Positions 25,498 through 33,415 of a stretch of DNA of 64,000 bases are shown here, one piece after another. Both the position numbers and the translations under genes were made by a program. This DNA is from a bacterium (GTDB lineage: Bacteria > Cyanobacteriota > Sericytochromatia > S15B-MN24 > UBA4093). Below the pieces are notes generated by a model. The model was not told where the DNA came from. It ran no database searches and saw nothing but the letters and a program-made list of their open reading frames with translations. The stretch spans positions 62,001 to 126,000 of the forward strand of contig JAGIBK010000001.1 of the NCBI GenBank assembly GCA_017744355.1, read 5' to 3'. How positions within the stretch are numbered: position 1 is the stretch's first letter; every line of letters starts with the position of its first letter.

Positions 25498-25977
25498 TTA
25501 GAGCGTCGCCAGGTGCGCGCCGAGGCGATCGAGGGTCTGGTAGCCCAGCTCGATTGCGCCGAACGCCACGGTCTCATCCCGCTCGGCGGCCGTCTTGAAG
25601 ACCATCCGCTGGGTGAGGCGCGTCTTGCCGTCCTCCTCCTCGAAGGTCACCGTCACGAGAAAGGTTCCGGCCTCGTCGTCACCGTCCGCGCCGTGGTCGA
25701 AGACCAAGCGCTCAGGCGCCACGACTTCGCGGTAGACGACCTTGTTCGGGAAGTCGCCGTGCTCGGCCGAGCGCATCAGGAAGCGCCAGGTGCCGCCCGG
25801 TTTCACGGCCATTTCGTGAACGGTGGCGGTGAAGCCGTGAGGCCCCCACCACTGCTCGATGTGCTTCGGATCCGTCCACACCTTGAACACCAGCTCCCGG
25901 GGCGCGTCGAGCAGGCGCGTGAGGACGATCTCGCGATCGGCGACGTTTCCTTCGCTCAGGTGGGTCGTAGCGCTCAT
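25498..25977 (-). CDS. SRPBCC (AHSA1-type) protein
   Basis: A 159-residue START-fold protein with the family signature RLLDAPRELVFKVWTDPKHIEQWWGP, HEMAVKPGGTWRFLM, and VVAPERLVF. It overlaps the upstream, frameshifted SRPBCC gene by ATGA (25974-25977), and both follow an ArsR gene, so the three form an ArsR-SRPBCC-SRPBCC operon. Such operons are common; the substrate is unknown. The hydrophobic pocket presumably binds a small molecule. Confidence 0.92.
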   Translation of the reverse strand: MSATTHLSEGNVADREIVLTRLLDAPRELVFKVWTDPKHIEQWWGPHGFTATVHEMAVKPGGTWRFLMRSAEHGDFPNKVVYREVVAPERLVFDHGADGDDEAGTFLVTVTFEEEDGKTRLTQRMVFKTAAERDETVAFGAIELGYQTLDRLGAHLATL

Positions 25978-26530
25978 GCTTGCTCTCCCTCCAGGGCGCT
26001 GGCCAGGTAGGCGGCGAGCTGATCCATGGTCCCGCCGAAGCCCTTCTGGACCATCTGCTGCGCGGCCTCGAAGGTCTTGCGCTCCGTCTCGGTCGCGTTC
26101 AGCGGGCCGCCGTGCATGGTGAGGTCGTCTTGCCCTCGTGCTCGCTCAGCGTCACGATGTTCAGGATTTCCAGGGGCCAATCGGCGCTCCAGGGGTGGCG
26201 AACCGTGTTGCCCGCTTCATCGGAAAAGGAGCTGACGAAGACGAGCCGCTCCGGCGCAGCGATCTCGCGATACACGAACTTGCCCCACATGACCTGCCCG
26301 TCGGGCGATTGCTGGCTGTAGTGGAAGACCCCGTCCGGGCGAAGATCCAGCGCCTGGACATGCAGGGTGAAGCCCTTCGGGCCCCACCATTGGGCGAGGT
26401 GCTTCGGGTCCGTCCACACCTTGAACACGAGCGATCGAGGCGCGTCGAAGACGCGCGTGATGACGAGCGTGTCCGCTCCGGCTTCGGCCGGATGCGAGGG
26501 GGTGAGGGCGCTATGGCTTGGTTGGGTCAT
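25974..26530 (-). pseudogene. SRPBCC protein gene with a one-base frameshift
   Basis: The frame starting at the ATG of 26530 reads as an SRPBCC protein through TRVFDAPRSLVFKVWTDP, LAQWWGPKGF and EILNIVTLSEHEGKT. Then it shifts near 26128-26134 into a wrong tail. The expected continuation (LTMHGGPLNATETERKTF and the C-terminal MDQLAAYLASALEGEQ) is present in another frame down to 25974. One missing base between the GKT and LTMHGG codons explains it. The gene start overlaps the ArsR gene by 20 bp and the end overlaps the next gene by ATGA, so the frame was once intact. It may be a recent mutation or an assembly error. Confidence 0.85.
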
Positions 26531-26864
26531 TTCTCTTCTCCTGTTCTTGCAGGTCGCGAAGGTAGCTCTCAAGGCGGTCGAGGCTCTCGTCCCAGAATTG
26601 GCGATACGCCTCCATCCACTCGGCGGCATCCCGGATGGGCCCCACTTCGAGCTTGCATGGCCGCCATTGGGCCTCTTTGGCCCGCGAGATGAGCCCTGCC
26701 CGCTCCAGGACCTTGAGGTGCTTGGAGACGGCGGGCAGGGTCAAATCGAAGGGCTTGGCAAGCTCGGTGACCGTGGCCTCGCCCGAAGCCAGCCGGGTGA
26801 GGATGGCCCGCCGGGTGGGATCGGCCAAGGCTGCGAAGGTGGTGCTCAGGCGATCAGCCGACAT
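26511..26864 (-). CDS. ArsR-family transcriptional regulator
   Basis: A 117-residue winged-helix repressor of the SdpR/ArsR type that often precedes SRPBCC genes. The HTH is VTELAKPFDLTLPAVSKHLKVLERAGL, and the C-terminal helix WDESLDRLESYLRDLQEQE is charged. There are no cysteine metal ligands, so it is not an arsenic sensor. The promoter region just upstream contains the palindrome GTTAATTAAC. It overlaps the frameshifted SRPBCC gene. Confidence 0.93.
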   Translation of the reverse strand: MSADRLSTTFAALADPTRRAILTRLASGEATVTELAKPFDLTLPAVSKHLKVLERAGLISRAKEAQWRPCKLEVGPIRDAAEWMEAYRQFWDESLDRLESYLRDLQEQEKRNDPTKP

Positions 26865-26880
26865 CGTGTTAAACCTCTTG

Positions 26881-26890
26881 GTTAATTAAC
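26881..26890 (-). promoter_or_regulatory. Putative ArsR operator
   Basis: The perfect palindrome GTTAATTAAC lies 17 bp upstream of the ArsR start in a short AT-rich gap of a GC-rich region. Its placement close to the start would suit autorepression. Confidence 0.5.
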
Positions 26891-26940
26891 TACATGGTAA
26901 AGTAAGCCATGGCCTTCTTGCCTGTCAAGCCTTCATGGCG

Positions 26941-26969
26941 CAAGCCCGCCGAGTTGATCGGCGGGCTTG
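26941..26969 (-). terminator. Hairpin terminator after the PhnA-like gene
   Basis: A 12-bp stem (26941-26952 with 26958-26969) with a 5-base loop lies downstream of the stop at 26994 on the minus strand. Confidence 0.7.
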
Positions 26970-26993
26970 AAGCGGAAAGGGGATGATTGGCCG

Positions 26994-27206
26994 TTACGCC
27001 TTCTTCAGGAAGCAGGTCTTCAGGACGAGGCCCTTGACCTTTTCCGCGTTGCACTCGATCTCTTCTTCATTCTCGGTCAGGCGAATGTTCTTGATGAGCG
27101 TGCCACGCTTGAGCGTCACGGACGTGCCCTTCACCTTCAGGTCCTTGATGACGTGCACGGAGTCGCCATCGTTGAGCACGTTGCCGTTGCTATCTCTCAC
27201 TGCCAT
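26994..27206 (-). CDS. PhnA/YjdM C-terminal-domain protein
   Basis: A 70-residue protein equal to the C-terminal domain of YjdM (PhnA): VRDSNGNVLNDGDSVHVIKD, then LKVKGTSVTLKRGT, and KNIRLTENEEEIECN. The N-terminal zinc ribbon of the full-length E. coli protein is missing, so this is a single-domain version. The name PhnA is historical, and a direct role in phosphonate use is not established. It is followed by a hairpin terminator and is monocistronic. Confidence 0.9.
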   Translation of the reverse strand: MAVRDSNGNVLNDGDSVHVIKDLKVKGTSVTLKRGTLIKNIRLTENEEEIECNAEKVKGLVLKTCFLKKA

Positions 27207-27248
27207 GGGTCGTTCCTTCCTTAAAAGCAGACAGGGGCTCTTCCTACT

Positions 27249-27800
27249 CTAGCAGGCTGCGGCATCCTGGCGCGTGATGCGCATCAAGAGGGCTGGGCCA
27301 TCGAGGGTTTCCACGGGGCCGACCTCACGGAAGCCGACCTTGCGATAACAGGCGATCGCGCGTGCGTTGTCGGGACTGGGATCCGTCTGGATGACGGTCA
27401 CCCGGGGATCCGCGAAGAGGAAGGCAATGAAAGCGCGCAGCATGCGCGTGCCCAGTCCCTGGCCCAGGCGATCGGGCAAGCCGATGAACTGGTCGGTGCC
27501 CAGGGCGCAGGGATCGGTCTCGTCCAGCCACCAACCCTCGTCCTGATGGGCCATGACCCGGTAGGCCTGCACGAAGGCGAAGGGTTCGCCCGCCTCGCAC
27601 GCCAGGTACTGCACCACGCCGGCCGGAGCGTCGAGCGGCAGGGTCGCCTGCGGCGCCAGGCGCGGCAAGTAGTCCTCGCGCACCTCTTCGGGCGTGGGCG
27701 TGGGCTCCCACCATTCGGTCACGTGTGGGCGAGAGAGCCACGCGTGCAGCAGCGGGAGATCAGTTTCGGCGAGGGCTTTGAAGGTGATCGTCGTGTCCAT
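27249..27800 (-). CDS. GNAT acetyltransferase, AAC(6')-Ib-like
   Basis: A 183-residue N-acetyltransferase that resembles aminoglycoside 6'-N-acetyltransferase AAC(6')-Ib over its length: WLSRPHVTEWWEP (21-33), GWWLDETDP (89-97) followed by GTDQ (101-104), the acetyl-CoA loop RLGQGLGTRM (111-120) and VIQTDPSPDNARAIACY. In AAC(6')-Ib the acidic residues of the ETDP and DQ motifs line the aminoglycoside pocket, and both are kept here (Asp96, Asp103). A resistance activity is plausible but not shown; housekeeping acetylation is the alternative. It is not on a visible mobile element. Confidence 0.85.
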   Translation of the reverse strand: MDTTITFKALAETDLPLLHAWLSRPHVTEWWEPTPTPEEVREDYLPRLAPQATLPLDAPAGVVQYLACEAGEPFAFVQAYRVMAHQDEGWWLDETDPCALGTDQFIGLPDRLGQGLGTRMLRAFIAFLFADPRVTVIQTDPSPDNARAIACYRKVGFREVGPVETLDGPALLMRITRQDAAAC

Positions 27801-27836
27801 CGTTTCAGTTTACCTCTAAGCAAGGGTCGTCAGATT

Positions 27837-28619
27837 TCAAAGAGAGGGATTCGGCCGTGCGCCTTGCCAGAGGAGCCGCGCCAGGCTTGAGGCCAGGGCG
27901 GGCGGATCGATCCGCACCGGATCGATGACCCAGGCTTCCATCAGACCGTCCAGCATGGCGGTGTAGAGGATGGCGAGCGCGACGGGGTCTATGTCGGAGG
28001 CGATGAGGCCCTCGGCCTGCATCCGCTTGATCTCCGTCGACAGCGCTTCACGGATGGCGAGATAGTATCCGGCCAGGCGCTCCTGAAGCCCTCGCTCTCG
28101 GCTGCGGCTCGCGAACTCCAGGAAAAGCCGAGGCCAATCGGGATCGGCCAGGAACGATTGGAACTGGAGGGTCAGGACTGACGCGAGGCCGCTCTGAAAG
28201 TCCGGTGTCTGGGACAGCGTCTGGATGAGCGCCGGGAAGCCAGCGAGCTGTGCTTGGATCCGCACATCGAGCAGGGTGAGGAACAAGTCGCTCTTGCTGG
28301 CAAAGTGCCAGTAGACGCTTCCCTTGGTCAACCCCGCCTCCGCGGCAACTTGATCGAGCGTGGCTTCCGAGTACCCATGGCGGGCAAAGATCGTCGCGGC
28401 GGCCTGGAGGATCCGCCCTCGGGTATCGACGTGCGAGAGCCCTGGCGGTTGCTGATCCGCCAAGAGGGCTCTCAGCTGCTTTGCGTCACCCACGTGACGG
28501 CGGACCGTCGGCCAACTGATCCCGAGTTGTCGCGCCACCTCTGCGAGGCTGATTTGATCCAGGGGCTTGGTGGCTGCCAATTCACGCGCAGCCGCCAAGA
28601 TGCGCTCCTTCATGTGCAA
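27837..28619 (-). CDS. TetR-family regulator with two HTH domains
   Basis: A 260-residue regulator. A first HTH-like region (about 3-55: ERILAAARELAATKP and VARQLGISWPTVRRHV) is followed by a second, canonical TetR HTH (about 66-115: ILQAAATIFARHGYSEATLDQVAAEAG and TKGSVYWHFASKSDLF). The ligand domain is TetR_C-like. The TTG at 28619 has GGAGAG 8 bases upstream; the ATG at 28613 is the alternative start. It is divergent from a DJ-1/PfpI gene with the palindrome of 28703-28716 between them, so it probably controls that gene and itself. Confidence 0.88.
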   Translation of the reverse strand: MHMKERILAAARELAATKPLDQISLAEVARQLGISWPTVRRHVGDAKQLRALLADQQPPGLSHVDTRGRILQAAATIFARHGYSEATLDQVAAEAGLTKGSVYWHFASKSDLFLTLLDVRIQAQLAGFPALIQTLSQTPDFQSGLASVLTLQFQSFLADPDWPRLFLEFASRSRERGLQERLAGYYLAIREALSTEIKRMQAEGLIASDIDPVALAILYTAMLDGLMEAWVIDPVRIDPPALASSLARLLWQGARPNPSL

Positions 28620-28702
28620 GGTGATGTCTCTCCATCCTGCAACCGGGCCTCCAAGAGACCCGACATCCTTCGATATTGTATACCTAAACGTATTTCATAT
28701 GT

Positions 28703-28716
28703 ATACTCATGAGTAT
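28703..28716. promoter_or_regulatory. Putative TetR operator
   Basis: The perfect 14-bp palindrome ATACTCATGAGTAT lies in the intergenic region between the TetR gene and the divergent DJ-1-type gene. A nearby ATATTGTATACC stretch on the TetR side is AT-rich and could hold the promoter. Confidence 0.6.
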
Positions 28717-28779
28717 GGGTACTTGAAAGTTCCGCTGCTTTTCCGGGCTGTCCCCCATTCCTGAGCAAGGAGACCCCCC

Positions 28780-29949
28780 ATGAGAACCTTCCCCCAGCGC
28801 CTGGCCGTCTTGTGCGCCCTGCTCTTGATTCACGCCCCGCTGGCGGCGCGTGCCGACCAGGCGCCTGCCGCGACTTCGGGTGAGGCTTCGAAGCCGGCGA
28901 TCGCGCCGACTCCGGAAGCGATCGCGCCTTACCAGGCGAGGTTCGGGCGCACCCGGCCGCTGGTCGCCGTCATCGGCGAAAACAGCGGGACCGAAGTGAC
29001 GGATTACGTGGTTCCCTATGGTGTTCTCACTCAGTCGGGGGTGGCGGACGTCGTCGCCTTGGCCACGCAGCAGGGGCCGATCCAGCTGCTTCCTGCGCTG
29101 AAGATTGAGCCTCAGGACACGATCGCTGCGTTCGACGCTCGCTATCCCAAGGGGGCTGATTACGTCATCGTGCCGGCCGTTCACCGCAATGACGATCCGG
29201 CCCTGGTGGGCTGGGTGGCCTCTCAAGCATCCAAGGGAGCGACGGTCATCGGTGTCTGCGATGGGGTGTGGGTCGTCGCGAATGCCCGGCTTCTGAAGGA
29301 GCGCCGCGCCACGGGGCACTGGTTCTCACGGGCTGATCTCGAACGAAAGTTCTCCGAGACGCGCTGGCAGAAGAATCTGCGCTATGTCGCGGACGGCACC
29401 GTGGTGACGACCACGGGCGTGACCGCCTCGATTCCGGCGTCGCTGGCGTTGGTCGAAGCCATCGCCGGCCGAGAGCGGGCGACCAAGCTTGCCAAGGAGC
29501 TGGGCGAGGTCGATTGGACGCCGGCTCACCGCAGTGACGACTTTCGACTGAGCGCAGGGCACCTCTTCACGGCAGCGAGCAACACGCTGGCCTTCTGGGC
29601 ACACGAGGAGGTAGGCCTCCAGGTTGGCCCAGGAACCGATGAAATCGCGCTCGCTTTGGTCGCCGATGCTTATTCGCGCACCTATCGCTCGAAGGCGCTG
29701 GCGATCGCCCAGATGCAGGGGGCCATCCGGACGCGGCGAGGGTTGAGCCTGCTGCCGGACAAGGTCTCGGATGCCTCGAAGCCGTCTGTCCGCATGCTGC
29801 CTTCGTTCGACGCGATGCCTGCGGTGTCGGCGCTGGATTGGGCGCTCGCCGGCATCGAGGCCTCTTATGGCCGTGCCACCGCTGCCTTCGTGGCGCTCCA
29901 GATCGAGTACCCTGCTCGTCCTGACGGAAATGGACGAGCAGGCCAATAG
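28780..29949 (+). CDS. Exported DJ-1/PfpI-family protein
   Basis: A 389-residue protein with an N-terminal signal peptide (LAVLCALLLIHAPLAARA). The glutamine-amidotransferase-like domain spans about 55-230. The nucleophile elbow GVCDGVWVV holds the conserved cysteine, and a preceding acidic strand (YVIVPAVHR) is family-typical. A second C-terminal half (about 230-389) resembles GlxA-like or AraC N-terminal domains but lacks an HTH. It is divergent from a TetR regulator. The catalytic role (protease, glyoxalase-like or isonitrile hydratase-like) cannot be decided. Confidence 0.85.
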   Translation: MRTFPQRLAVLCALLLIHAPLAARADQAPAATSGEASKPAIAPTPEAIAPYQARFGRTRPLVAVIGENSGTEVTDYVVPYGVLTQSGVADVVALATQQGPIQLLPALKIEPQDTIAAFDARYPKGADYVIVPAVHRNDDPALVGWVASQASKGATVIGVCDGVWVVANARLLKERRATGHWFSRADLERKFSETRWQKNLRYVADGTVVTTTGVTASIPASLALVEAIAGRERATKLAKELGEVDWTPAHRSDDFRLSAGHLFTAASNTLAFWAHEEVGLQVGPGTDEIALALVADAYSRTYRSKALAIAQMQGAIRTRRGLSLLPDKVSDASKPSVRMLPSFDAMPAVSALDWALAGIEASYGRATAAFVALQIEYPARPDGNGRAGQ

Positions 29950-30000
29950 CATGGAGCAAGCCGAGCCGCTAGCGGGTGTTCTAGCGCTCGGCGTGAGGGA

Positions 30001-30768
30001 CTACTGCTTTTTCGTCTCCGGCTCGGAGAGCATGAACAGCGCGCCGGACGGGTCCTTGAGCAGGGCGAACGCGCCCTTTCCGGGGACCTCGATCCGCTCC
30101 TCGATGACCTCGGCGCCCAGCGCCTTGGCCTTGGCGTTGGTGGCGGCGAGATCGTCGACCAGCACGTAGGAGAGCCAATGGGCCGGCATGCCAGCCGGAG
30201 CCTGCGAGACCACGCCGAGGGGCTTCGCCTCGGCGCCGTGGGTGAGGAAGGTCACGGGGCCGAACGACTGGGTGCCCCAGCCGGTGAGCTTGGTGTAGAA
30301 CGCGATCGCGCCCGCGGGATCCGAGGTGTTGAGGTGCTCCCAGCAGAATTCGCCGGGGGTGGGCTCGGCGTCGGTGCTTTCACCGTTCGCGGCACAGAAC
30401 AGGTAGAAGGCCGCGCCCTGGGGATCGTGCAAGAAGGAGAAGCGACCGACCTCGGGCAGATCCGTCGGGGGCACCACCACCGAGGCGCCGAGAGAGGCGG
30501 CCGTTTCGGTCGCGCCGTCGACGTCCGCCACGGCGATGTATGGGGCCCAGAAGGCCGCGTCGAGCTCGCAGTCGAGCTGCAGGATTCCCGCCACGGTCTT
30601 GTCGCCGATCGCTGCCTGGTTGTAGGGGGCGTGACCTTCGCCCATCGGCATCGCGGTCCACTGCCAGCCGAAGAGCTCGCCGTAGAAGCGCTTGGCGCTT
30701 TCCGGGTCGAGGGTGAGGAGCTCACGCCAGACGAACTTGCTGGGGGATGCGGTGGGGGTCGAAGCCAT
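30001..30768 (-). CDS. Tandem VOC (glyoxalase-like) protein
   Basis: A 255-residue protein made of two VOC modules (about 12-125 and 138-250) with repeated motifs ELLTLDPESAKRFYGELFGW, then WEHLNTSDPAGAIAFYTKLTGW. The half-site ends FSFLHDPQGAAFYLF and FALLKDPSGALFMLSE are typical of the family. Known relatives are bacterial CppA/YQL-like VOC pairs used for antibiotic or electrophile handling. GGAG before the ATG at 30768 supports the start. Confidence 0.9.
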   Translation of the reverse strand: MASTPTASPSKFVWRELLTLDPESAKRFYGELFGWQWTAMPMGEGHAPYNQAAIGDKTVAGILQLDCELDAAFWAPYIAVADVDGATETAASLGASVVVPPTDLPEVGRFSFLHDPQGAAFYLFCAANGESTDAEPTPGEFCWEHLNTSDPAGAIAFYTKLTGWGTQSFGPVTFLTHGAEAKPLGVVSQAPAGMPAHWLSYVLVDDLAATNAKAKALGAEVIEERIEVPGKGAFALLKDPSGALFMLSEPETKKQ

Positions 30769-30788
30769 GTGAATCTCCAAACTTCAGA

Positions 30789-31514
30789 TTAGAGTGCGAA
30801 CTGACCGAGGAAGCCCAGCCTCCCCGAGAGCCAGGTCAGGCCGTTGGTGGCGATCATCAGGCCGATGACGACGAGCAGCAGGCCGCTGGCCAGCTCGATT
30901 GCCCGCATCTTGCGCTTGAAGCGATCGGCGATCGCCAGGAAGCGCTCGAAACCCAGCCCCGCCAGGACGAAGGGAACGCCTAGGCCCAGGGAGTACAGCG
31001 CCAACAAGCCAATCCCTTGCCCCATGGTTTCCTGGGTGCTCGCGTACGTCAAGATGCCTGCCAGGATGGGGCCGATGCAAGGCGTCCATCCGAAGGCGAA
31101 GGCCACGCCGACCAGGGCGGATCCCAGCAGGCCAACCGGCTTGCGCTGGATCTGGACCCGCTTCTCCCGGTAGAGCCAACCAAAGCGCAGGACCCCCATG
31201 GTGTGAAGGCCGAAGAGCACGATCAGCGCGCCAGCCAGCTTGCTCAGCAGCGGGAGCTGCTCGAGCAGGAGCTTCCCGACGAAGGTGGCCGAGGCCCCCA
31301 GGAGCACGAAGACCAGGCTGAAGCCGAAGACGAAGGCCAGGGAGTTGGCCAGCACCCTGCCACGGATGCCTGCCTGTGCCTCGGTCTCCTGGAGCTGGTC
31401 CAGCGAGACCCCCGAGAGGAAAGAGAGATAACCGGGCACCAGGGGCAGGACGCAGGGCGAGACGAACGAAATCAACCCGGCCCCGAAGGCCGTGTAAAAA
31501 GGGATTTGATTCAT
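30789..31514 (-). CDS. ccdA: Cytochrome c biogenesis/thiol-reduction protein, CcdA type
   Basis: A 241-residue polytopic membrane protein with six hydrophobic segments. The characteristic GLISFVSPCVLPLVPGYLSFLSG (12-34) has the reactive cysteine, and GWTPCIGPILAGIL holds the second reactive cysteine. It moves electrons from cytoplasmic thioredoxin across the membrane to extracytoplasmic thiol proteins. It is the last of four co-directed genes with a TlpA-like protein directly upstream (27-bp gap), its expected partner. Operon control is probably by the BlaI-type repressor. Confidence 0.95.
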   Translation of the reverse strand: MNQIPFYTAFGAGLISFVSPCVLPLVPGYLSFLSGVSLDQLQETEAQAGIRGRVLANSLAFVFGFSLVFVLLGASATFVGKLLLEQLPLLSKLAGALIVLFGLHTMGVLRFGWLYREKRVQIQRKPVGLLGSALVGVAFAFGWTPCIGPILAGILTYASTQETMGQGIGLLALYSLGLGVPFVLAGLGFERFLAIADRFKRKMRAIELASGLLLVVIGLMIATNGLTWLSGRLGFLGQFAL

Positions 31515-31541
31515 TGGATGAGTACCTTCTTGAGCCGTGGG

Positions 31542-32057
31542 CTAGAGCACCGCGGTGACGGCCTTTTCGAGGGTGCTCCGGTCGATCATGCCGGGCCATT
31601 TCTGGACGATCTTCCCCGTGCGGTCGATCAGAAAGGAGGTCGGGATGCCGCGAATGCCGCCGTAGCGGTCCACCACGTCCTGATTCCCCAGCGCCAGGGG
31701 GTAGGTGATGCCGTATTCCTTGGCGAACGGCACCACGTCCTTGGCTCCGCCCTCGTCCAGCGAGATGCCGATGATCTCGAAGCCTTTGGCGTTGAGCGAG
31801 TCGCGGACCTGGATGAAATCGGGGATCTCCGCGCGGCAGGGCGGGCACCAGGTCGCCCAGAAGTTCACCAGCACGACCTTGCCCTGGTAGTCGGACAACT
31901 TGACTGAACCGGGACCGGGTGCGGCAGGCAGCTCGAAGCCCGGCGCGCCGGTGCTGCTCGTCGTGATGGCCTCAGGCCCCCCCTTGGTGGCGAAGTAGGC
32001 GACGCCGCCGCCGACCACCACGAGCGCGGCGAGAATCCACGGGATAGAAGCTTTCAT
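31542..32057 (-). CDS. TlpA/ResA-family thioredoxin-like protein
   Basis: A 171-residue membrane-anchored thiol-disulfide protein: N-terminal anchor (IPWILAALVVVGGGVAYF), then a thioredoxin fold with WATWCPPC (Cys71, Cys74). Downstream are ISLDEGGAKDVVPFAKEYG and GIPTSFLIDRTG with the cis-proline. It should be reduced by CcdA and act on extracytoplasmic proteins such as c-type cytochromes or oxidised exported proteins. I chose the ATG at 32057; a longer frame starts inside the M56 gene. Confidence 0.94.
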   Translation of the reverse strand: MKASIPWILAALVVVGGGVAYFATKGGPEAITTSSTGAPGFELPAAPGPGSVKLSDYQGKVVLVNFWATWCPPCRAEIPDFIQVRDSLNAKGFEIIGISLDEGGAKDVVPFAKEYGITYPLALGNQDVVDRYGGIRGIPTSFLIDRTGKIVQKWPGMIDRSTLEKAVTAVL

Positions 32058-32073
32058 CCAAAGGTCCTTTCTG

Positions 32074-32892
32074 CTAGCCGAGCCCACGCACACAGAGGTG
32101 GGCGACAAAGACGAGCCATGCGGCAAGGGAGCTTGCCCCGACCAGCATCAACCAGGGAGTCTCCCAAGAATGGGGATCCCGTGGCCGAGGGGCGTCCGCG
32201 AGCAGGGCCGCGACGCGGGTCTGTAATGCCGACGGGCGAGCGGCGAACGCCATGGCCGCAGCCTGGGGGTGCGCATGGCGGCCCACCTTGACGAGGGCGC
32301 TCGCGACCGCGAGGGGATCGCCGATTCGCCGGGCGGCGATCGCATCAGCCCGCAGCTCGAACTCTCGCGCGAGCCACTCCAGGCGCTGTTGAAAGAAGCC
32401 CAGCCCGAAGCCGCCTGGGCAGAGGCCGTGCACCAGCAGCATCACGAGGCCGTCCCGGTGCTGAAGGTGAGCCAGCTCGTGCGCGAAGGCGGCTCGAAGC
32501 TCTTGTTCATCCAGGCGTTGCAGCATCCAGCGCGAGACCACGATAGTCGGGCGCAAGCCATCGGTGGTGAACAGCACGGGGGCGTCGTGTTCGAGCACCC
32601 GAACCTCGACCCCATCGAGCCCATCGAGCGCCAGCCGCTGGTAAGCGCTCGGCTCCAGGCGCGGCAGGCGATGGATGCGGCGGGAAACCGCACGCAAGCG
32701 TACGACTTGCCAGACCAGGCTCCCAAGCAAGAGCAAGTTTGCCGCGAGCAGGACGCCGAGCCCGAGGCTCTTGCCGCTCCACTGGGGGGCAATCAAGCAT
32801 GAGACGCGGTAGTGGGTCGCGGCGTAGAGGTCGCCGACGAGCACCAGCAGCGCTGGCCAGGCCAGCGTGACGATCGAGGGCCAGCGCTTCAT
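32074..32892 (-). CDS. M56-family (BlaR1-type) membrane metallopeptidase
   Basis: A 272-residue integral membrane zinc protease. Two N-terminal helices and a cytosolic domain with HELAH (His138-Glu139, His142) and the third ligand in REFELRADAIAARR (about Glu176). A last membrane helix closes the chain. It lacks the C-terminal penicillin-binding sensor domain of BlaR1, so the signal must come from elsewhere. The four-base overlap with the BlaI-type gene, and the predicted substrate relation (protease cleaves repressor), indicate a signalling pair. It controls a thiol-redox operon rather than a beta-lactamase. Confidence 0.93.
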   Translation of the reverse strand: MKRWPSIVTLAWPALLVLVGDLYAATHYRVSCLIAPQWSGKSLGLGVLLAANLLLLGSLVWQVVRLRAVSRRIHRLPRLEPSAYQRLALDGLDGVEVRVLEHDAPVLFTTDGLRPTIVVSRWMLQRLDEQELRAAFAHELAHLQHRDGLVMLLVHGLCPGGFGLGFFQQRLEWLAREFELRADAIAARRIGDPLAVASALVKVGRHAHPQAAAMAFAARPSALQTRVAALLADAPRPRDPHSWETPWLMLVGASSLAAWLVFVAHLCVRGLG

Positions 32893-33326
32893 GGCGCCTC
32901 CTGGCGCCGCCGGCGCTGGATCTCAGCGTCGAGGGCATCGAGCAATCGGGGATCCACGGTTTCGAGCGAACCCACGAAGTGCTGGAGGGCCGGAGCCGTG
33001 AAGTCCTTCACCAGCGAGCCCATCAAGCGGCTGAGCATCTCTTGCTCGAACTCCTCGCGGCTGCTGGTCGGCCAGTAGCGATGGGCGAAGTGCTCCTTTT
33101 CCACGCGCAGCGCCTCTTTCTTGACGAGGTTGCTCATGGTGGAAAGGACGCTGGTGTAAGCCAGGGGACGGCTCTCTTGCGCCGCTTGGTGCACCTCCTT
33201 GACCGTCACAGGGTAGGCGCTCGGCCACTTCCAGACGAGCTCCATTACGAAGAGCTCCAGGTCGCCCAGGACCTTGCCGAGGCCCTCGCGATGGGGCCAG
33301 ATCACGGAATCGTGCGCGGGGGGCAT
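32889..33326 (-). CDS. BlaI/MecI/CopY-family repressor
   Basis: A 145-residue winged-helix repressor: LGDLELFVMELVWKWP, VTVKEVHQAAQESRPLAYTSVLSTMSNLVKKEAL and RVEKEHFAHRYWPT are family marks. The C-terminal part (LMGSLVKDFTAPALQHFVGS) is the dimerisation region whose linker BlaR1-type proteases cleave. It overlaps the M56 gene by ATGA. Two inverted repeats upstream (33337-33395) are its likely operators. The targets would be its own four-gene operon and possibly the divergent DsrE-like gene. Confidence 0.93.
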   Translation of the reverse strand: MPPAHDSVIWPHREGLGKVLGDLELFVMELVWKWPSAYPVTVKEVHQAAQESRPLAYTSVLSTMSNLVKKEALRVEKEHFAHRYWPTSSREEFEQEMLSRLMGSLVKDFTAPALQHFVGSLETVDPRLLDALDAEIQRRRRQEAP

Positions 33327-33336
33327 TGAGATTCTC

Positions 33337-33395
33337 CTACGGACAGGGTACGTAGAGAGCCTAGCAAGAAAACTCTACGGACGTCAACCGTAGAG
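33337..33395. promoter_or_regulatory. Two inverted-repeat operators for the BlaI-type repressor
   Basis: One site is CTACG-N9-CGTAG (33337-33355), the other CTCTACGG-N7-CCGTAGAG (33373-33395). They lie between the BlaI-type gene and the divergent DsrE-like gene. Shared CTACG/CGTAG half-sites indicate a single dimeric regulator controlling both directions. Confidence 0.68.
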
Positions 33396-33415
33396 CTCGG
33401 CATGAGGATCGACCC

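Noticed and set aside
27249..27800. Gene as a confirmed aminoglycoside resistance gene
   Set aside because: Motif similarity to AAC(6')-Ib is strong by eye, but activity cannot be asserted from sequence alone, so no aac gene symbol was given.
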